64,000 bases of DNA from Noviherbaspirillum cavernae (GCF_003590875.1 NZ_QYUN01000002.1:2294001-2358000), one strand, 5' to 3'. Positions 18,914 through 28,553 are shown, numbered from the stretch's first letter. The notes: generated by a model not told the origin, from the sequence alone. Program-made: numbers and translations.

Positions 18914-20344
18914 ATCCGCCTTGGCCGGCACAGCCGCGCTTGCCGCCATGCGCTCGGCCTCGACTACCCAGCCGCCGCCCATTGCCTTGTACAGGTTGAT
19001 CAGCGATGCATACACCGCGCCCTGCGTCTGGGATTGAGAGAGCTCGGCGGCAAACAGGCTGCGCTCCGCATCGAGCACCTCGATGAAGCTCGTGTAGCCA
19101 TTGTCATAGCGCAAGCGAGCGAGAGTCACGTAATTGCGCAGCGCATCGACCTGACGGCCCTGCGCTTCCAGCTGTTCGCGTGTCTTGCGGTGCGCGACGA
19201 GTGAATCCGAGACTTCCTGAAACGCGACCTGGATCGACTTCTGGTATTGCAGCAGGGCTTGTTGCTGCTGTGCCTGCGCCTGCTGCACCTGGCCCGCGAT
19301 GCCGCCGGCGGTGAAGATCGGCATGGTCACTCCCGCGCCATACGACCACGCGCGCGCCGGTCCGGTGAACAGATCCGAGAATTGCGAACTAACCGATCCC
19401 AGCAGGCCGGTAAGCGAGATTGACGGAAAATACTGGGCACGTGCCGCGCCGATCAGCGCGTTGGCGGCGATGAGATTCTGTTCGGCCTGTCGCAGATCGG
19501 GGCGCCGCACCAGCAGCTCCGACGGCAAGCCGGACGGCACGGCTGGCAAGACGAGACTCGGCAGTTCGCGGCCGCGGCGAATCGGTCCCGGATTGCGGCC
19601 GAGCAGGACCGACAGCGCATCCTCCTGCTGCGCGATCAGGCTCTCGATGCGCGGAATGGCGATCAGTGAGCCTTCGTATTCCGACTGGTTCTGCGCCAGC
19701 TCCAATTGCGATACGGTGCCGCCCTCGAAGCGCAGCTGAAATACCTTGAGCGAATTCCCGCGGCTGTCCGCCGTTGCCCTGGCGATTTCCAGTTGCCGGT
19801 CGAGGTCGCGCAGATTGATGTACGACGACGCGACCGCCGCCACCAGCGTCAGTATCGTTGCACGCCTGCCCTCTTCGCTCGCCAGCACGTTTGCGCGTGC
19901 GGCTTCCGTCTGCCGGCGCAGCTTGCCGAACACATCGATTTCCCAGCTGAGAGAAAGCGCGGCATCGTACTGATTGAAGATCGGATCGATGCCGGACGAC
20001 AGCGGCGGCACGCTGGATTGCGTGGCGCGCTGGCGCTGCGCATTGAACGAGGCGCCGACTTGCGGGAACAGCAGCGAACGGGTACTGGCGAATTGTCCGA
20101 GAAACTGATCGACGCGCGCCGCCGCGATCTTCACGTCCTTGTTTTCGGCGAGCGCGATGGCGATCAGCTCGTTCATGGCCGGATCCTGGAACTGCTCCCA
20201 CCATATCGTGTTGGCGACGTCCTGCGCCTCCTTGTCCTCGAAGCGGAAGGCTTCCGGCATGTCGATGTCCGGCCGCCGGTAGTCGGGACCGACCGCGCAG
20301 GCGCTCAGGGTTGCGGCGATCAGGAGCAATGCGGGGTTGCGCAT
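18911..20344 (-). CDS. RND efflux outer-membrane channel lipoprotein (NodT/OprM family)
   Basis: TolC-like trimeric exit duct of a tripartite pump. About 477 residues: lipoprotein signal with lipobox LSAC (MRNPALLLIAATLSAC), then VGPDYRRPDIDMPEAFR, the typical start of the mature OprM/NodT family, and two tandem outer-membrane efflux repeats (PxIGxARAQYFPSISLTG in the second). The start chosen is ATG 20344, with GAGG nine nt upstream, one nt beyond the pump gene's stop; ATG 20353 would overlap it by eight nt. Third gene of the adaptor-pump-channel operon. The stop TAG falls in the end of an IS630 remnant. Confidence 0.93.
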   Translation of the reverse strand: MRNPALLLIAATLSACAVGPDYRRPDIDMPEAFRFEDKEAQDVANTIWWEQFQDPAMNELIAIALAENKDVKIAAARVDQFLGQFASTRSLLFPQVGASFNAQRQRATQSSVPPLSSGIDPIFNQYDAALSLSWEIDVFGKLRRQTEAARANVLASEEGRRATILTLVAAVASSYINLRDLDRQLEIARATADSRGNSLKVFQLRFEGGTVSQLELAQNQSEYEGSLIAIPRIESLIAQQEDALSVLLGRNPGPIRRGRELPSLVLPAVPSGLPSELLVRRPDLRQAEQNLIAANALIGAARAQYFPSISLTGLLGSVSSQFSDLFTGPARAWSYGAGVTMPIFTAGGIAGQVQQAQAQQQQALLQYQKSIQVAFQEVSDSLVAHRKTREQLEAQGRQVDALRNYVTLARLRYDNGYTSFIEVLDAERSLFAAELSQSQTQGAVYASLINLYKAMGGGWVVEAERMAASAAVPAKAD

Positions 20345-20345
20345 G

Positions 20346-23300
20346 TCAGTCATCCTCGCGTCGTGCGTGCGGCGTGCCGGTCGCATGCGCGCCGGATGCC
20401 CCCGGACCGGGGTGGCCTTCCTCGCCCTCGGCCGCCCCGCCCTTTTTCGCGCCGCCGAACTTCTCGGACATTCTTTCGATCAGGAAGTAGAACATCGGGA
20501 TGAAGAAAATCGCGATGACCGTCGCCGCCAGCATGCCGCCGATCACGCCGGTGCCGATCGAATGACGGCTGTTGGCGGAGGCGCCGACCGCGATCGCCAG
20601 CGGCACGCAGCCGAGGATGAAGGCAACCGAGGTCATGATGATCGGACGCAGCCGCTCGCGCGCGGCGATCATCGCCGAGTCGTAGACAGAGTGCCCCGCC
20701 TCGCGGTTCAACACCGCGAACTCGAAGATCAGGATTGCGTTCTTGGCGGCGAGCGCAACCAGCATGGTCAGTCCGATCTGGAAGTACACGTCATTGTTCA
20801 AGCCGCGCAAGAGGATCGCCAGCAGCGCACCGAAAATGGCGAACGGCACAGCCAGCAGAACGCCCACAGGTAATGACCATTTTTCGTATTGCGCGGCGAG
20901 AATCAGGAACACCATGATCATGCCGAAAGCGAACACCATCGTGGACGTGTTGCCTGCACTCTGCTGTTCGTACGCCTCGCCGCTCCATGCAATGCCCATG
21001 TCGGACGGCAGCACCTCCGCGCCGATGCGCTCGAGCGCGGCAATCGCCTGCCCGGAGCTGTAACCGGATGCCGCATTGGCGGTGAGCTTCACTGCGGGGA
21101 AGTTGTTGAAACGCGTCATCAGGTCCGGTCCGGTGACATACCTGGTATTGATGACCGACTTGAGAGGAACCATGCTGCCCTCCCGGCTGCGCACGAACAA
21201 CTGTTCCAGATCTTCTGGCCGGAGGCGGTACGATGATTCCGCTTGCAGAATCACTTGCCACAGACGGCTGAACTTGTTGAACTGCGACACGTACAGCGAA
21301 CCAAACATGGTCTGCATCGCGCTGTAGACTTCCTCGACCGGAACGCCGAGCGTTTCGGCCTTGTCGCGATCCACATCGACCAGCAACTGCTGCGACGATG
21401 CATTGAACGTGGAGGTGACGCCGGTCAGTTCCGGAGTGCTTCTCGCTTTCGCCACGAAATCGTTCACGATGCCGGCAAGCTGCTGCGCGTTCTTGCTGCC
21501 CTTGCTTTGTATCCACAACTCCATGCCGCCGGTCGTGCCGAGGCCGGGAATCGATGGCGGATTGATCGGCAGGACAATGCCTTGCGGTATCTTGCTCAGA
21601 TTCATGTAGGCATCGGTGATGATGGCCTTCACGTTCTGGGTAGCCGCATTCTTCGCCGTGTAACGTTCGTCGAAACTCTTTAAACCGACGAAGAATGTCG
21701 CTGAATTGTTCTTCACCTGGCTGTCGAGCAGACTGAATCCGTCAACCACTGCCACGCTGCTCACCCCCGGCTGATGCATGAAATAGTCTGACACGCGCGC
21801 GCTGACCGCTCCCGTCCGATCGAGGCTGGCGGCGTCCGGCATGATCACCGCGCCGAGGATGTAGCCCTGGTCTTCCGGAGGCAGAAAGGCGGACGGTATC
21901 CTCTGGAACATAAGCACCGTCAAGCCGATCATCACGGCAAACAGCACCAATCCGATGACATACCGCTTGATCATCACGCCCACCGCGCGCGAATAGCCGT
22001 CGGTCAGACGGTCGAAGTTGCGCTCGAACCATTTGAAAAATCGGTTCTTTTCCGCATGGCCCGATTTCAACAATATCGCCGCGAGCGCCGGTGACAGCGT
22101 CAGCGCGACCAGGCCGGAGATGGCAACCGAGATCGCAATGGTGATGGCAAATTGCTTGTAGAGCTGCCCCGTGATGCCGCCGAGGAATGCCACCGGCACA
22201 AACACCGCGCACATCACCAGAACGATGGCAACCACCGGCCCCGCCACCTCGTCCATCGCGCGCCTGGCGGCCTCCTTCGCGTTCAATCGATGCACGCTCA
22301 TGTTGCGCTCGACGTTTTCGACGACGACGATGGCGTCGTCCACCACAATGCCGATCGCCAGCACCATGCCGAACAGCGTCAGCATGTTGATCGAGAAACC
22401 CAGCGCCTTCATGCCGATGAAGGTGCCGATGATCGACACCGGGACCGCGATCACGGGAATCAGCGTCGCCCGGAAACTTTGCAGGAACAGATAGACCACC
22501 AGCACCACCAGCACCAGCGCCTCGTAGAACGTGTGCTCGACATCCTTGATCGAGGCCCGCGTGAAGTCGGTGTTATCCATCACGATCGCGTAGTCGATGC
22601 CTTCCGGGAACGTGCTTTTCATCTGCGCCAGCGTCGCCTTCACCTGGTCGGAAACTTCCAGCGAATTGGCGCCCGGCTGCTGGTACACCGCCATCATGGT
22701 GGCGGGCTTGCCCTGGTAGGTGCTGCGGACCGAATAGTCTTTCTGCCCGAGCTCGGCACGGCCGACGTCCTTGAGCCGCACGATGGCAGCGCCGCCGCTG
22801 GCGGCACGGATGATGATGTTGTCGAACTCGGCCGGCTCGGTCAGGCGGCCGCTGGTGGTGACGGCAAAGGATTGCTCGACCGCCGTTCCGGTCGGCGACT
22901 GGCCGAGGCGGCCGACGGCGAATTGCTGATTCTGGTTGGCGACCGCCTTCTGCACATCGGCCGCCGAGATGCCGAGCTGCGCCATGCGGTCCGGCTTGAG
23001 CCAGATGCGCATGGCGTAATCCGGCGTGCCGAAGATCGACGCCTGGTTCGCACCGGGAACGCGTTTCAGCGCATCCAGCACATAGATGTTCGCGTAGTTC
23101 GCGACGTAGACCGGTTCGTAGCGATCGTCGGTCGCGTAGACAGCGATCGCCATCATGAAGGCCGACGACCTCTTCTGCACCTGCACGCCTTGCGACTGCA
23201 CCGACGATGGCAGCTGCGGCAATGCGAGATTGACGCGGTTCTGCACATCGACCTGCGCCAGCTCGGGATTGGTGCCGATCTCGAAAAAGATGTTGAGCGT

Positions 23301-23570
23301 CATGTTGCCGGTGGATGAGCTCGACGAGTTCATGTAGATCATGCGATCCGCGCCGTTGACCTGCTGCTCGATCGGGGCGGCGACGTTGTTCGCCACCACC
23401 TCGGCGTTGGCGCCGGGATATGTGGCGGACACGGTGATCTGCGGCGGCGTGACTTCCGGATATTGCGAGATGGGCGAGTTGAACATCGCGACCGCGCCCG
23501 CGATGACGATGACGATCGAGATCACTGACGCGAATATCGGATGGTCGATGCAGAAGCGGGAGATATTCAT
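20346..23570 (-). CDS. RND multidrug efflux pump, HAE1 (AcrB/MexF-type) inner-membrane subunit
   Basis: Proton-driven exporter of hydrophobic compounds, 1074 residues, normal for the family. N-terminus MNISRFCIDHPIFASVISI is the usual first helix; two large periplasmic loops separate 12 transmembrane helices. The proton relay is intact: GIVVDDAIVVVENVERNM in TM4 has the paired aspartates and AAKNAILIFEFA in TM10 the lysine. A second TM block ends IFFIPMFYFLIERMSEKF and the tail is Gly/His-rich. It follows the adaptor gene by 30 nt and abuts the channel gene. Substrate cannot be read from the sequence. No regulator gene is adjacent. Confidence 0.96.
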   Translation of the reverse strand: MNISRFCIDHPIFASVISIVIVIAGAVAMFNSPISQYPEVTPPQITVSATYPGANAEVVANNVAAPIEQQVNGADRMIYMNSSSSSTGNMTLNIFFEIGTNPELAQVDVQNRVNLALPQLPSSVQSQGVQVQKRSSAFMMAIAVYATDDRYEPVYVANYANIYVLDALKRVPGANQASIFGTPDYAMRIWLKPDRMAQLGISAADVQKAVANQNQQFAVGRLGQSPTGTAVEQSFAVTTSGRLTEPAEFDNIIIRAASGGAAIVRLKDVGRAELGQKDYSVRSTYQGKPATMMAVYQQPGANSLEVSDQVKATLAQMKSTFPEGIDYAIVMDNTDFTRASIKDVEHTFYEALVLVVLVVYLFLQSFRATLIPVIAVPVSIIGTFIGMKALGFSINMLTLFGMVLAIGIVVDDAIVVVENVERNMSVHRLNAKEAARRAMDEVAGPVVAIVLVMCAVFVPVAFLGGITGQLYKQFAITIAISVAISGLVALTLSPALAAILLKSGHAEKNRFFKWFERNFDRLTDGYSRAVGVMIKRYVIGLVLFAVMIGLTVLMFQRIPSAFLPPEDQGYILGAVIMPDAASLDRTGAVSARVSDYFMHQPGVSSVAVVDGFSLLDSQVKNNSATFFVGLKSFDERYTAKNAATQNVKAIITDAYMNLSKIPQGIVLPINPPSIPGLGTTGGMELWIQSKGSKNAQQLAGIVNDFVAKARSTPELTGVTSTFNASSQQLLVDVDRDKAETLGVPVEEVYSAMQTMFGSLYVSQFNKFSRLWQVILQAESSYRLRPEDLEQLFVRSREGSMVPLKSVINTRYVTGPDLMTRFNNFPAVKLTANAASGYSSGQAIAALERIGAEVLPSDMGIAWSGEAYEQQSAGNTSTMVFAFGMIMVFLILAAQYEKWSLPVGVLLAVPFAIFGALLAILLRGLNNDVYFQIGLTMLVALAAKNAILIFEFAVLNREAGHSVYDSAMIAARERLRPIIMTSVAFILGCVPLAIAVGASANSRHSIGTGVIGGMLAATVIAIFFIPMFYFLIERMSEKFGGAKKGGAAEGEEGHPGPGASGAHATGTPHARREDD

Positions 23571-23600
23571 TGCGCGGACCAGTGATTGGTGTGAGCGACG

Positions 23601-24926
23601 CTATTTCGGCGCTTGCGGAGACTTGGGAGCTTCCGGAGACCTGGGCGTCTGCGAAGATTCCGCCGGCTGCGCCGACTGCGACGCCTGCCCCGCTTTCCCT
23701 GCCTGGCCGGGTTGCACCGCGGGCTGTACCGATTCTTTTGCCTCGGCGCTCACGGCAGGCAACTCCGTCACTTTCAGCGGCATGCCGGCGGCAACCCGGA
23801 TCGCGCCGTCCACGACGACGCGCTCGCCGGCGCGCAAGCCGTTGCTGATGAACCAGTTGTCGCCCAACCAGTCGCCGACCTCGACCACGCGCTCCTTCGC
23901 CTTGCCGTCATTGCCTATCACCCAGACGTAGTGGCTCTTCGCTCCCTGCAACACCGCGCGCTGCGGTACCAGGATGGCATCGGGCCGTACCGCGCCCAGC
24001 AGCCTGGCCCGCACGAACTGGCCGGGGCGCAATGCGACCTTGGGATTGGGAAGCACCGTGCGCACCAGGAAGGTTCCGGTTTCCGTGCTGAACGACGGTT
24101 CCGTGAAATTGATGCGGCCGCGATCGGGCAGCACCGATCCATCGGACAGGATCACCTCGACCGTGAAATCATTATTCGGCGGAAACTTGATCTGCCCCTT
24201 GGCGCGTTGTTCGCGATACTTCAACATCTCGTTTTCGGAGATGCTGAAATTCACCCAGATCGGATCGATCTGCGACACGGAAGTGAGCAGGCTCGATTCG
24301 CCGGCGGACACATAACTGCCTTCCTGCACGCGGGCGGCACTGGACAGGCCGGTGAACGGCGAAGATATGGTGGTATATCCCAGGTTGAGGCGCGCGGTGC
24401 GGACCTCGCCCTGCGCCGCCAGCACGGCAGCCTCGGCCTGCTTATGGTTGCCGATGGCATCGTCGAGGTCTTTCTGGCTCACCGCATTTTTCTGGGCAAG
24501 CGGTCTGATGCGCGCCAGATTGGCCTTCGCCACATCAAGCCGCGCCTGCTGCTGCGCCAGTTGGCCTTGCGCGGACAGAAGCGTGGCCTCGAACGGCTTG
24601 CGGTCCATCTGGAACATCGGCTGTCCGCTGCGCACCACCGCACCTTCGGTATAAAGCCGCTTGTCGAGGAAGCCGTCGACGCGTGCGCGTATCTGCACTT
24701 CTCGCGAGCTTTGCGTCTGCGCGGTGAATTCAAAGCTGACCGGCGTATCCTTCGGCGCAATCGTGACCGCGGTGACTTCCACAGGGCCGGGCGGCGGCGG
24801 AGCGGCTTGCTTGTTGCAAGCGGGAAGCAGGGCAATGGCGGCACAGATGCATGCCAGCCGCGGCAGTATCCGCCTCGACCACAAGCGCGGCAATGCAAAT
24901 GTCGGCGGGAAGGAAGGAAGCATCAT
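23601..24926 (-). CDS. RND efflux periplasmic adaptor (membrane fusion protein)
   Basis: Links the inner-membrane pump to the outer channel. About 441 residues: N-terminal signal with lipobox LPAC (LPACNKQAAPPPPG), lipoyl half-motifs (RARVDGFLDKRLYTEGAVVRSG), an alpha hairpin (AQGQLAQQQARLDVAKANLARIRPL), then the beta-barrel and membrane-proximal domains (RPGQFVRARLLG; VPQRAVLQGAKSHYVWV). The last 55 or so residues are a low-complexity Pro/Gln/Ala/Ser tail that most AcrA homologues lack. Start ATG 24926 has GGAG eight nt upstream; a GTG at 24935 is an alternative. First gene of the efflux operon. Confidence 0.94.
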   Translation of the reverse strand: MMLPSFPPTFALPRLWSRRILPRLACICAAIALLPACNKQAAPPPPGPVEVTAVTIAPKDTPVSFEFTAQTQSSREVQIRARVDGFLDKRLYTEGAVVRSGQPMFQMDRKPFEATLLSAQGQLAQQQARLDVAKANLARIRPLAQKNAVSQKDLDDAIGNHKQAEAAVLAAQGEVRTARLNLGYTTISSPFTGLSSAARVQEGSYVSAGESSLLTSVSQIDPIWVNFSISENEMLKYREQRAKGQIKFPPNNDFTVEVILSDGSVLPDRGRINFTEPSFSTETGTFLVRTVLPNPKVALRPGQFVRARLLGAVRPDAILVPQRAVLQGAKSHYVWVIGNDGKAKERVVEVGDWLGDNWFISNGLRAGERVVVDGAIRVAAGMPLKVTELPAVSAEAKESVQPAVQPGQAGKAGQASQSAQPAESSQTPRSPEAPKSPQAPK

Positions 24927-25380
24927 GGAAGACACTCCGATGTCAAAGTCGGACTACACCATCGCCATTCATTCCGTAATGCATTCAAGTGAATTGCAGG
25001 AACGCCGTGACCGCAATCATTGATTGTTTCATGCCGGTCCCCGGCAGGTTTGAGCACGCGCAGTATTCATGCGCGAACCGCGTGCCGCAGACGTGAAACG
25101 ACGATACCTGTATTCGGATTGAACGGAAAGTTGGACCTTGGTCCAATAGCCTGCGTGGATTGATCGTTCCGGTTTTCTGCATGGCATGGCTTGCAAGGGC
25201 ATTTGCAGAAAGGAATTTCGCCAGCCGGCTGCAACTGCCTTGGGCAAAGAACGTCAAATGCACTTGCCGCCCGGTCGCAATTGCCGTGCTTCACCACTTC
25301 CAATCGTTTCGCCCGCGCAAATTCATCGGCACGCATGTCGAACAACCGGCGACCGCTACCCATGCCCAGGAGGAATCTCA
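24927..25380. other. Divergent intergenic region, efflux operon / DUF3141 operon
   Basis: About 450 nt with no credible gene. It must hold two divergent promoters. Recognisable items are the 16-bp palindrome at 25131-25146 and the ribosome site AGGAGGAA at 25368-25375 before the DUF3141 start. In-frame codons exist upstream of 25381 on the plus strand, but the composition there is unlike the protein, so I treat them as leader. A weak TTCA-AG-TGAA dyad lies near 24985. Confidence 0.6.
25131..25146 (+). promoter_or_regulatory. 16-bp palindromic operator candidate
   Basis: TTGGACC-TT-GGTCCAA: perfect 7-nt arms, 2-nt centre, 235 nt before the DUF3141 start codon. A copy differing at one arm position occurs before the transporter gene at 28516-28531. 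It is not an FNR/Anr box (TTGAT-N4-ATCAA) and I do not know the binding protein. Confidence 0.5.
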
Positions 25381-27663
25381 ATGAGAACATCGAAACACAA
25401 ACGCTCCCATCTTTCCGTACTGCCCGGCAAGCAGAGTACGCCCGACGCTCGCCCATCGATGCAATCCACAACAGTGACCCAAACTCCGCCAACTCCGTCA
25501 GTTCCGACAAACTGGCCTAATCTTTTTCGTATCGGACAATCCGATGCTTTCAATCACGCCTTGCCGATCGATTCCCTCTTCGCCCCTCGACAGCAAGGAT
25601 GGGAATACGCCACCGATTTCTGGCAGCGCGCCATCCTGTTCTGGGATGTGTTGCGTCAGCGGGGCGACGACTATATTGCGAACAACGCAGCCGGCGCACC
25701 GCCGCCGCTCGCCTTTGAATACGACATGCTGGTTGATGGCAGGACGCTCGCACGGCCGACCAATTATCGTCTGTTGAAAATCATTCCACCCGACGGCGTG
25801 CACACTGACGACGACAAGCGTCCCTATCTCATCATCGATCCTCGTGCCGGCCACGGTGCGGGGATCGGCGGTTTCAAGCAGGATTCGCAGGTCGGGGTCG
25901 CCCTGCGCGACGGTTATCCCGTCTATTTCGTCGTGTTCACTCCCGAACCGGTACCCGGACAAACGCTGCGAGACGTTGCGGCGGCTGAACTGCACTTCCT
26001 GCGCGAGATCGCACGCCGTCATCCTCGCAGCAAGAAGACCTGCATCATCGGCAACTGCCAGGCAGGCTGGGCGGTCATGGCGCTCGCTGCATGCGAGCCG
26101 GAACTGACAGGTCCACTGTTGCTCAACGGCGCACCGCTCTCCTACTGGGCCGGCACGAACGGCAAAAACCCGATGCGCTACACCGGCGGCATGGTCGGCG
26201 GATCATGGCCCGCCTATCTGATGAGCGACCTTGGCAACGGCAAGTTCGATGGTGCCGCGCTGGTGCAGAACTTCGAAAACCTCAATCCCGCGAATACATT
26301 CTGGGAAAAGTATTACCACCTGTTCACGAACATCGATACCGAAGCACCACGCTTCCTGGAATTCGAGAAATGGTGGGGCGGTTATGCGCTGCTGACGCGC
26401 GAGGAAATGCGCTCCATTGTCGACAACCTGTTCATCGGCAACAAGCTGTCCCATGGCCGGATTCAACTGGGAAACGAAATTCTTGACTTGCACAACGTCA
26501 ACGCGCCCGTCGTAGTGTTCTGCTCCGACGGCGACAACATCACGCCGCCGCAACAGGCACTCAACTGGATCGCCGACATTTACAAGGACACACGCGAGAT
26601 CAAGGCCGGCGGCAAGACCATTGTCTACCTCGTGCACGAAACCATCGGCCATCTCGGGATCTTCGTATCGGGCGCGGTGGCGCGCAGAGAGTACGCGGAG
26701 ATCTTCGACACGCTCGAATACATCGAAGGCTTGCCGCCCGGTCTGTACGAATTGATCATCGACGAACGCGACCCGCAGGGAAAAGAACACTACAAGGTCA
26801 GATTCGAAGAGCGCGAGATCGCCGATATCCTGTCCCGTGACGACGGGCGTGAAGACGAGCACCCCTTCCGCGTGGTCAAGGGTCTGTCCGAAATCAACGG
26901 CAAGCTGTACGACCTCTACGCCGCGCCGCTGGTCCGCATGATGAGCAACGAACCCATCGCCCGCGCGCAGCGGCAACTGCAGCCGCTGCGTATGCAGCAT
27001 TACCTGTGGAGTTCGCGCAATCCCTTCCTTGCGTGGCTGCCTCCAGTCGCCGATGCGGTGCGCAAGAACCGCAAACCCGTGAACGAAGACAATCCGTTGT
27101 TGAAGGTGCAAACGGATTTCTCCCATGTCGTGGAGCGCAATCTCGACAGTTATCGGGACATGCGCGATGCAGCTGTCGAGCTGACGTTCAAGGGCATCTA
27201 TGGCTGGCTTGACGTGCTGGGTGTCGGCGACCGTCTCGCCGATCCCGTCCGGGAGCAGGATGACGACGTCGAACAGACCGCAGCCCTGCTGGCGCGCATC
27301 AGCGAAGGCGGGGTGAAGGAAGCCGTCGTACGAATGATGCTCCTCGTACTGCATGCAAACGGCGTGATCCGTCGCGAAGGACTCGCAAGAGCCTATCGCA
27401 TCGTCGCCAATGAAGAACCGTTCGCGGCGCTGGACAAGGATGCGCTGCTGACGACGATCCGCATCCAGAGCGGTATCGTCGCCTATGCGCCGGAGCGCGC
27501 GATCGAAGCCCTGCCGCAGCTGCTGCCCGGCGAAGCCGATCGCATGCGCGCGTTGGAACTGATGAAAAGACTGCTTCCGGAAGACGGGCTCAAAGACGAC
27601 CGTCGAAAAGCGATGATGACGAGATTGGAACAGACCCTCGGCATCAGCGCAGTGCAATCGTAA
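25381..27663 (+). CDS. DUF3141 protein, PHA-synthase-like alpha/beta hydrolase
   Basis: 760 residues, start ATG 25381 directly after a strong AGGAGG. It belongs by recognition to the DUF3141 group, distant relatives of class III/I polyhydroxyalkanoate synthases and depolymerase-like hydrolases. The nucleophile elbow is GNCQAGW (C226), the PhaC-type GxCxG box with cysteine instead of serine. D385 (in SDGDNITPP) and H424 (in TIGHLGIFVSG) sit where PhaC has its catalytic Asp and His. Residues 1-45 are basic and then Pro/Thr-rich. The C-terminal 300 residues have no motif I recognise. It is followed at 37 nt by a fabI paralogue. Related loci often also carry phosphotransacetylase and acetate kinase, which are absent here. 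The real substrate is unknown. Confidence 0.85.
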   Translation: MRTSKHKRSHLSVLPGKQSTPDARPSMQSTTVTQTPPTPSVPTNWPNLFRIGQSDAFNHALPIDSLFAPRQQGWEYATDFWQRAILFWDVLRQRGDDYIANNAAGAPPPLAFEYDMLVDGRTLARPTNYRLLKIIPPDGVHTDDDKRPYLIIDPRAGHGAGIGGFKQDSQVGVALRDGYPVYFVVFTPEPVPGQTLRDVAAAELHFLREIARRHPRSKKTCIIGNCQAGWAVMALAACEPELTGPLLLNGAPLSYWAGTNGKNPMRYTGGMVGGSWPAYLMSDLGNGKFDGAALVQNFENLNPANTFWEKYYHLFTNIDTEAPRFLEFEKWWGGYALLTREEMRSIVDNLFIGNKLSHGRIQLGNEILDLHNVNAPVVVFCSDGDNITPPQQALNWIADIYKDTREIKAGGKTIVYLVHETIGHLGIFVSGAVARREYAEIFDTLEYIEGLPPGLYELIIDERDPQGKEHYKVRFEEREIADILSRDDGREDEHPFRVVKGLSEINGKLYDLYAAPLVRMMSNEPIARAQRQLQPLRMQHYLWSSRNPFLAWLPPVADAVRKNRKPVNEDNPLLKVQTDFSHVVERNLDSYRDMRDAAVELTFKGIYGWLDVLGVGDRLADPVREQDDDVEQTAALLARISEGGVKEAVVRMMLLVLHANGVIRREGLARAYRIVANEEPFAALDKDALLTTIRIQSGIVAYAPERAIEALPQLLPGEADRMRALELMKRLLPEDGLKDDRRKAMMTRLEQTLGISAVQS

Positions 27664-27700
27664 ATGCCGCTGCTGTCAATCATCGGAAAGGGTCACGCCA

Positions 27701-28486
27701 ATGGATCATCCTCTTCTCCAATCCGACGCCCTCAAGGGAAAATGCGGCTTGATCGTCGGCATCGCCAACGACAGCTCCATCGCCTGGGGCGTCGCCCGCG
27801 CCTGCAAGGCGCTCGGTGCCGAGCTGGCACTGACCTATCTCAACGACAAAGCCAGACCCCATGTCCAACCGCTCGCCGAGCAACTGGATGCGCGACTCTT
27901 CCTGCCGCTCGACGTGCGCGATGATGCGCAGATGCATGCCGTGTTCGACGCCATCCGCGCGCAATGGGGCAGGCTCGACTTTCTGCTGCATTCGATTGCC
28001 TTCGCGCCGAAGGACGACCTGCAATGCCACGTGCTCGACACCTCGGCGCAGGGTTTTTCGACCGCGATGGATATTTCCTGCCATTCCTTCATCCGCATGG
28101 CACGGCTGGCCGAACCGTTGATGAAGGACGGCGGCGCAATGGCGGCGATGAGCTATTACGGCGCGCAAAAGGTCGTTCCCAACTACAACATCATGGGCCC
28201 GGTCAAGGCCGCTCTGGAGGCGTCCGTACGATATCTGGCGTATGAATTGGGGCCGAAGAAGATCCGTGTCCACGCCGTCTCGCCCGGCCCGCTCAGTACG
28301 CGTGCCGCGTCCGGAATCAAGGATTTCGACCAGTTGTTGAGCGATGCTGCCACGCGCGCTCCGGCGCATGAACTGGTGGACATCGACGACGTCGGTGTCG
28401 CAACCGCTTTTCTGATGAGCGATTTTGCGCGACTGATCACCGGCGGCACCATCTACATCGACGGCGGCTACAACATCGTCGCTTGA
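27701..28486 (+). CDS. fabI: Enoyl-[acyl-carrier-protein] reductase, FabI type
   Basis: NADH-dependent reduction of trans-2-enoyl-ACP, the last step of each fatty-acid elongation round. 261 residues of the short-chain dehydrogenase fold. GIANDSSIAWGVARA is the FabI form of the nucleotide-binding loop; LLHSIAFAPKDDL is the NNAG-equivalent region; the catalytic YNIMGPVK (Tyr-x6-Lys) and SPGPLSTRAASGI complete the site. Its position directly behind the DUF3141 gene, rather than with fatty-acid genes, suggests a second, condition-specific FabI. Whether the genome has another cannot be seen here. Confidence 0.93.
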   Translation: MDHPLLQSDALKGKCGLIVGIANDSSIAWGVARACKALGAELALTYLNDKARPHVQPLAEQLDARLFLPLDVRDDAQMHAVFDAIRAQWGRLDFLLHSIAFAPKDDLQCHVLDTSAQGFSTAMDISCHSFIRMARLAEPLMKDGGAMAAMSYYGAQKVVPNYNIMGPVKAALEASVRYLAYELGPKKIRVHAVSPGPLSTRAASGIKDFDQLLSDAATRAPAHELVDIDDVGVATAFLMSDFARLITGGTIYIDGGYNIVA

Positions 28487-28515
28487 TCAATCGATGGCAG
28501 GGGATTCCATGACTG

Positions 28516-28553
28516 TTAGACCAAGGTCCAATACGCGATCCTGTCTGGTCCAA
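28516..28553 (+). promoter_or_regulatory. Second palindromic operator candidate plus half-site
   Basis: TTAGACC-AA-GGTCCAA at 28516-28531 matches 15 of 16 positions of the reverse complement of the 25131 palindrome. A further half-site GGTCCAA lies at 28547-28553, 22 nt on (two helical turns). The pair stands 100-130 nt before the transporter start codon. Confidence 0.5.

Noticed and set aside
22152..23318. Plus-strand open frame of 388 codons inside the RND pump gene
   Set aside because: Antisense shadow with His/Arg/Asp bias and no family pattern.
23613..24992. Plus-strand open frame of 459 codons over the efflux adaptor gene
   Set aside because: Arg/His-rich antisense of a well-recognised adaptor protein.
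25182..25195. Sigma-54-like promoter TGGCATGGCTTGCA before DUF3141
   Set aside because: The GG-GC spacing is two nt shorter than the sigma-54 consensus requires.
26203..27657. Minus-strand open frame of 484 codons inside the DUF3141 gene
   Set aside because: Antisense shadow; no motif, no start signal, and the plus-strand protein has clear catalytic motifs.
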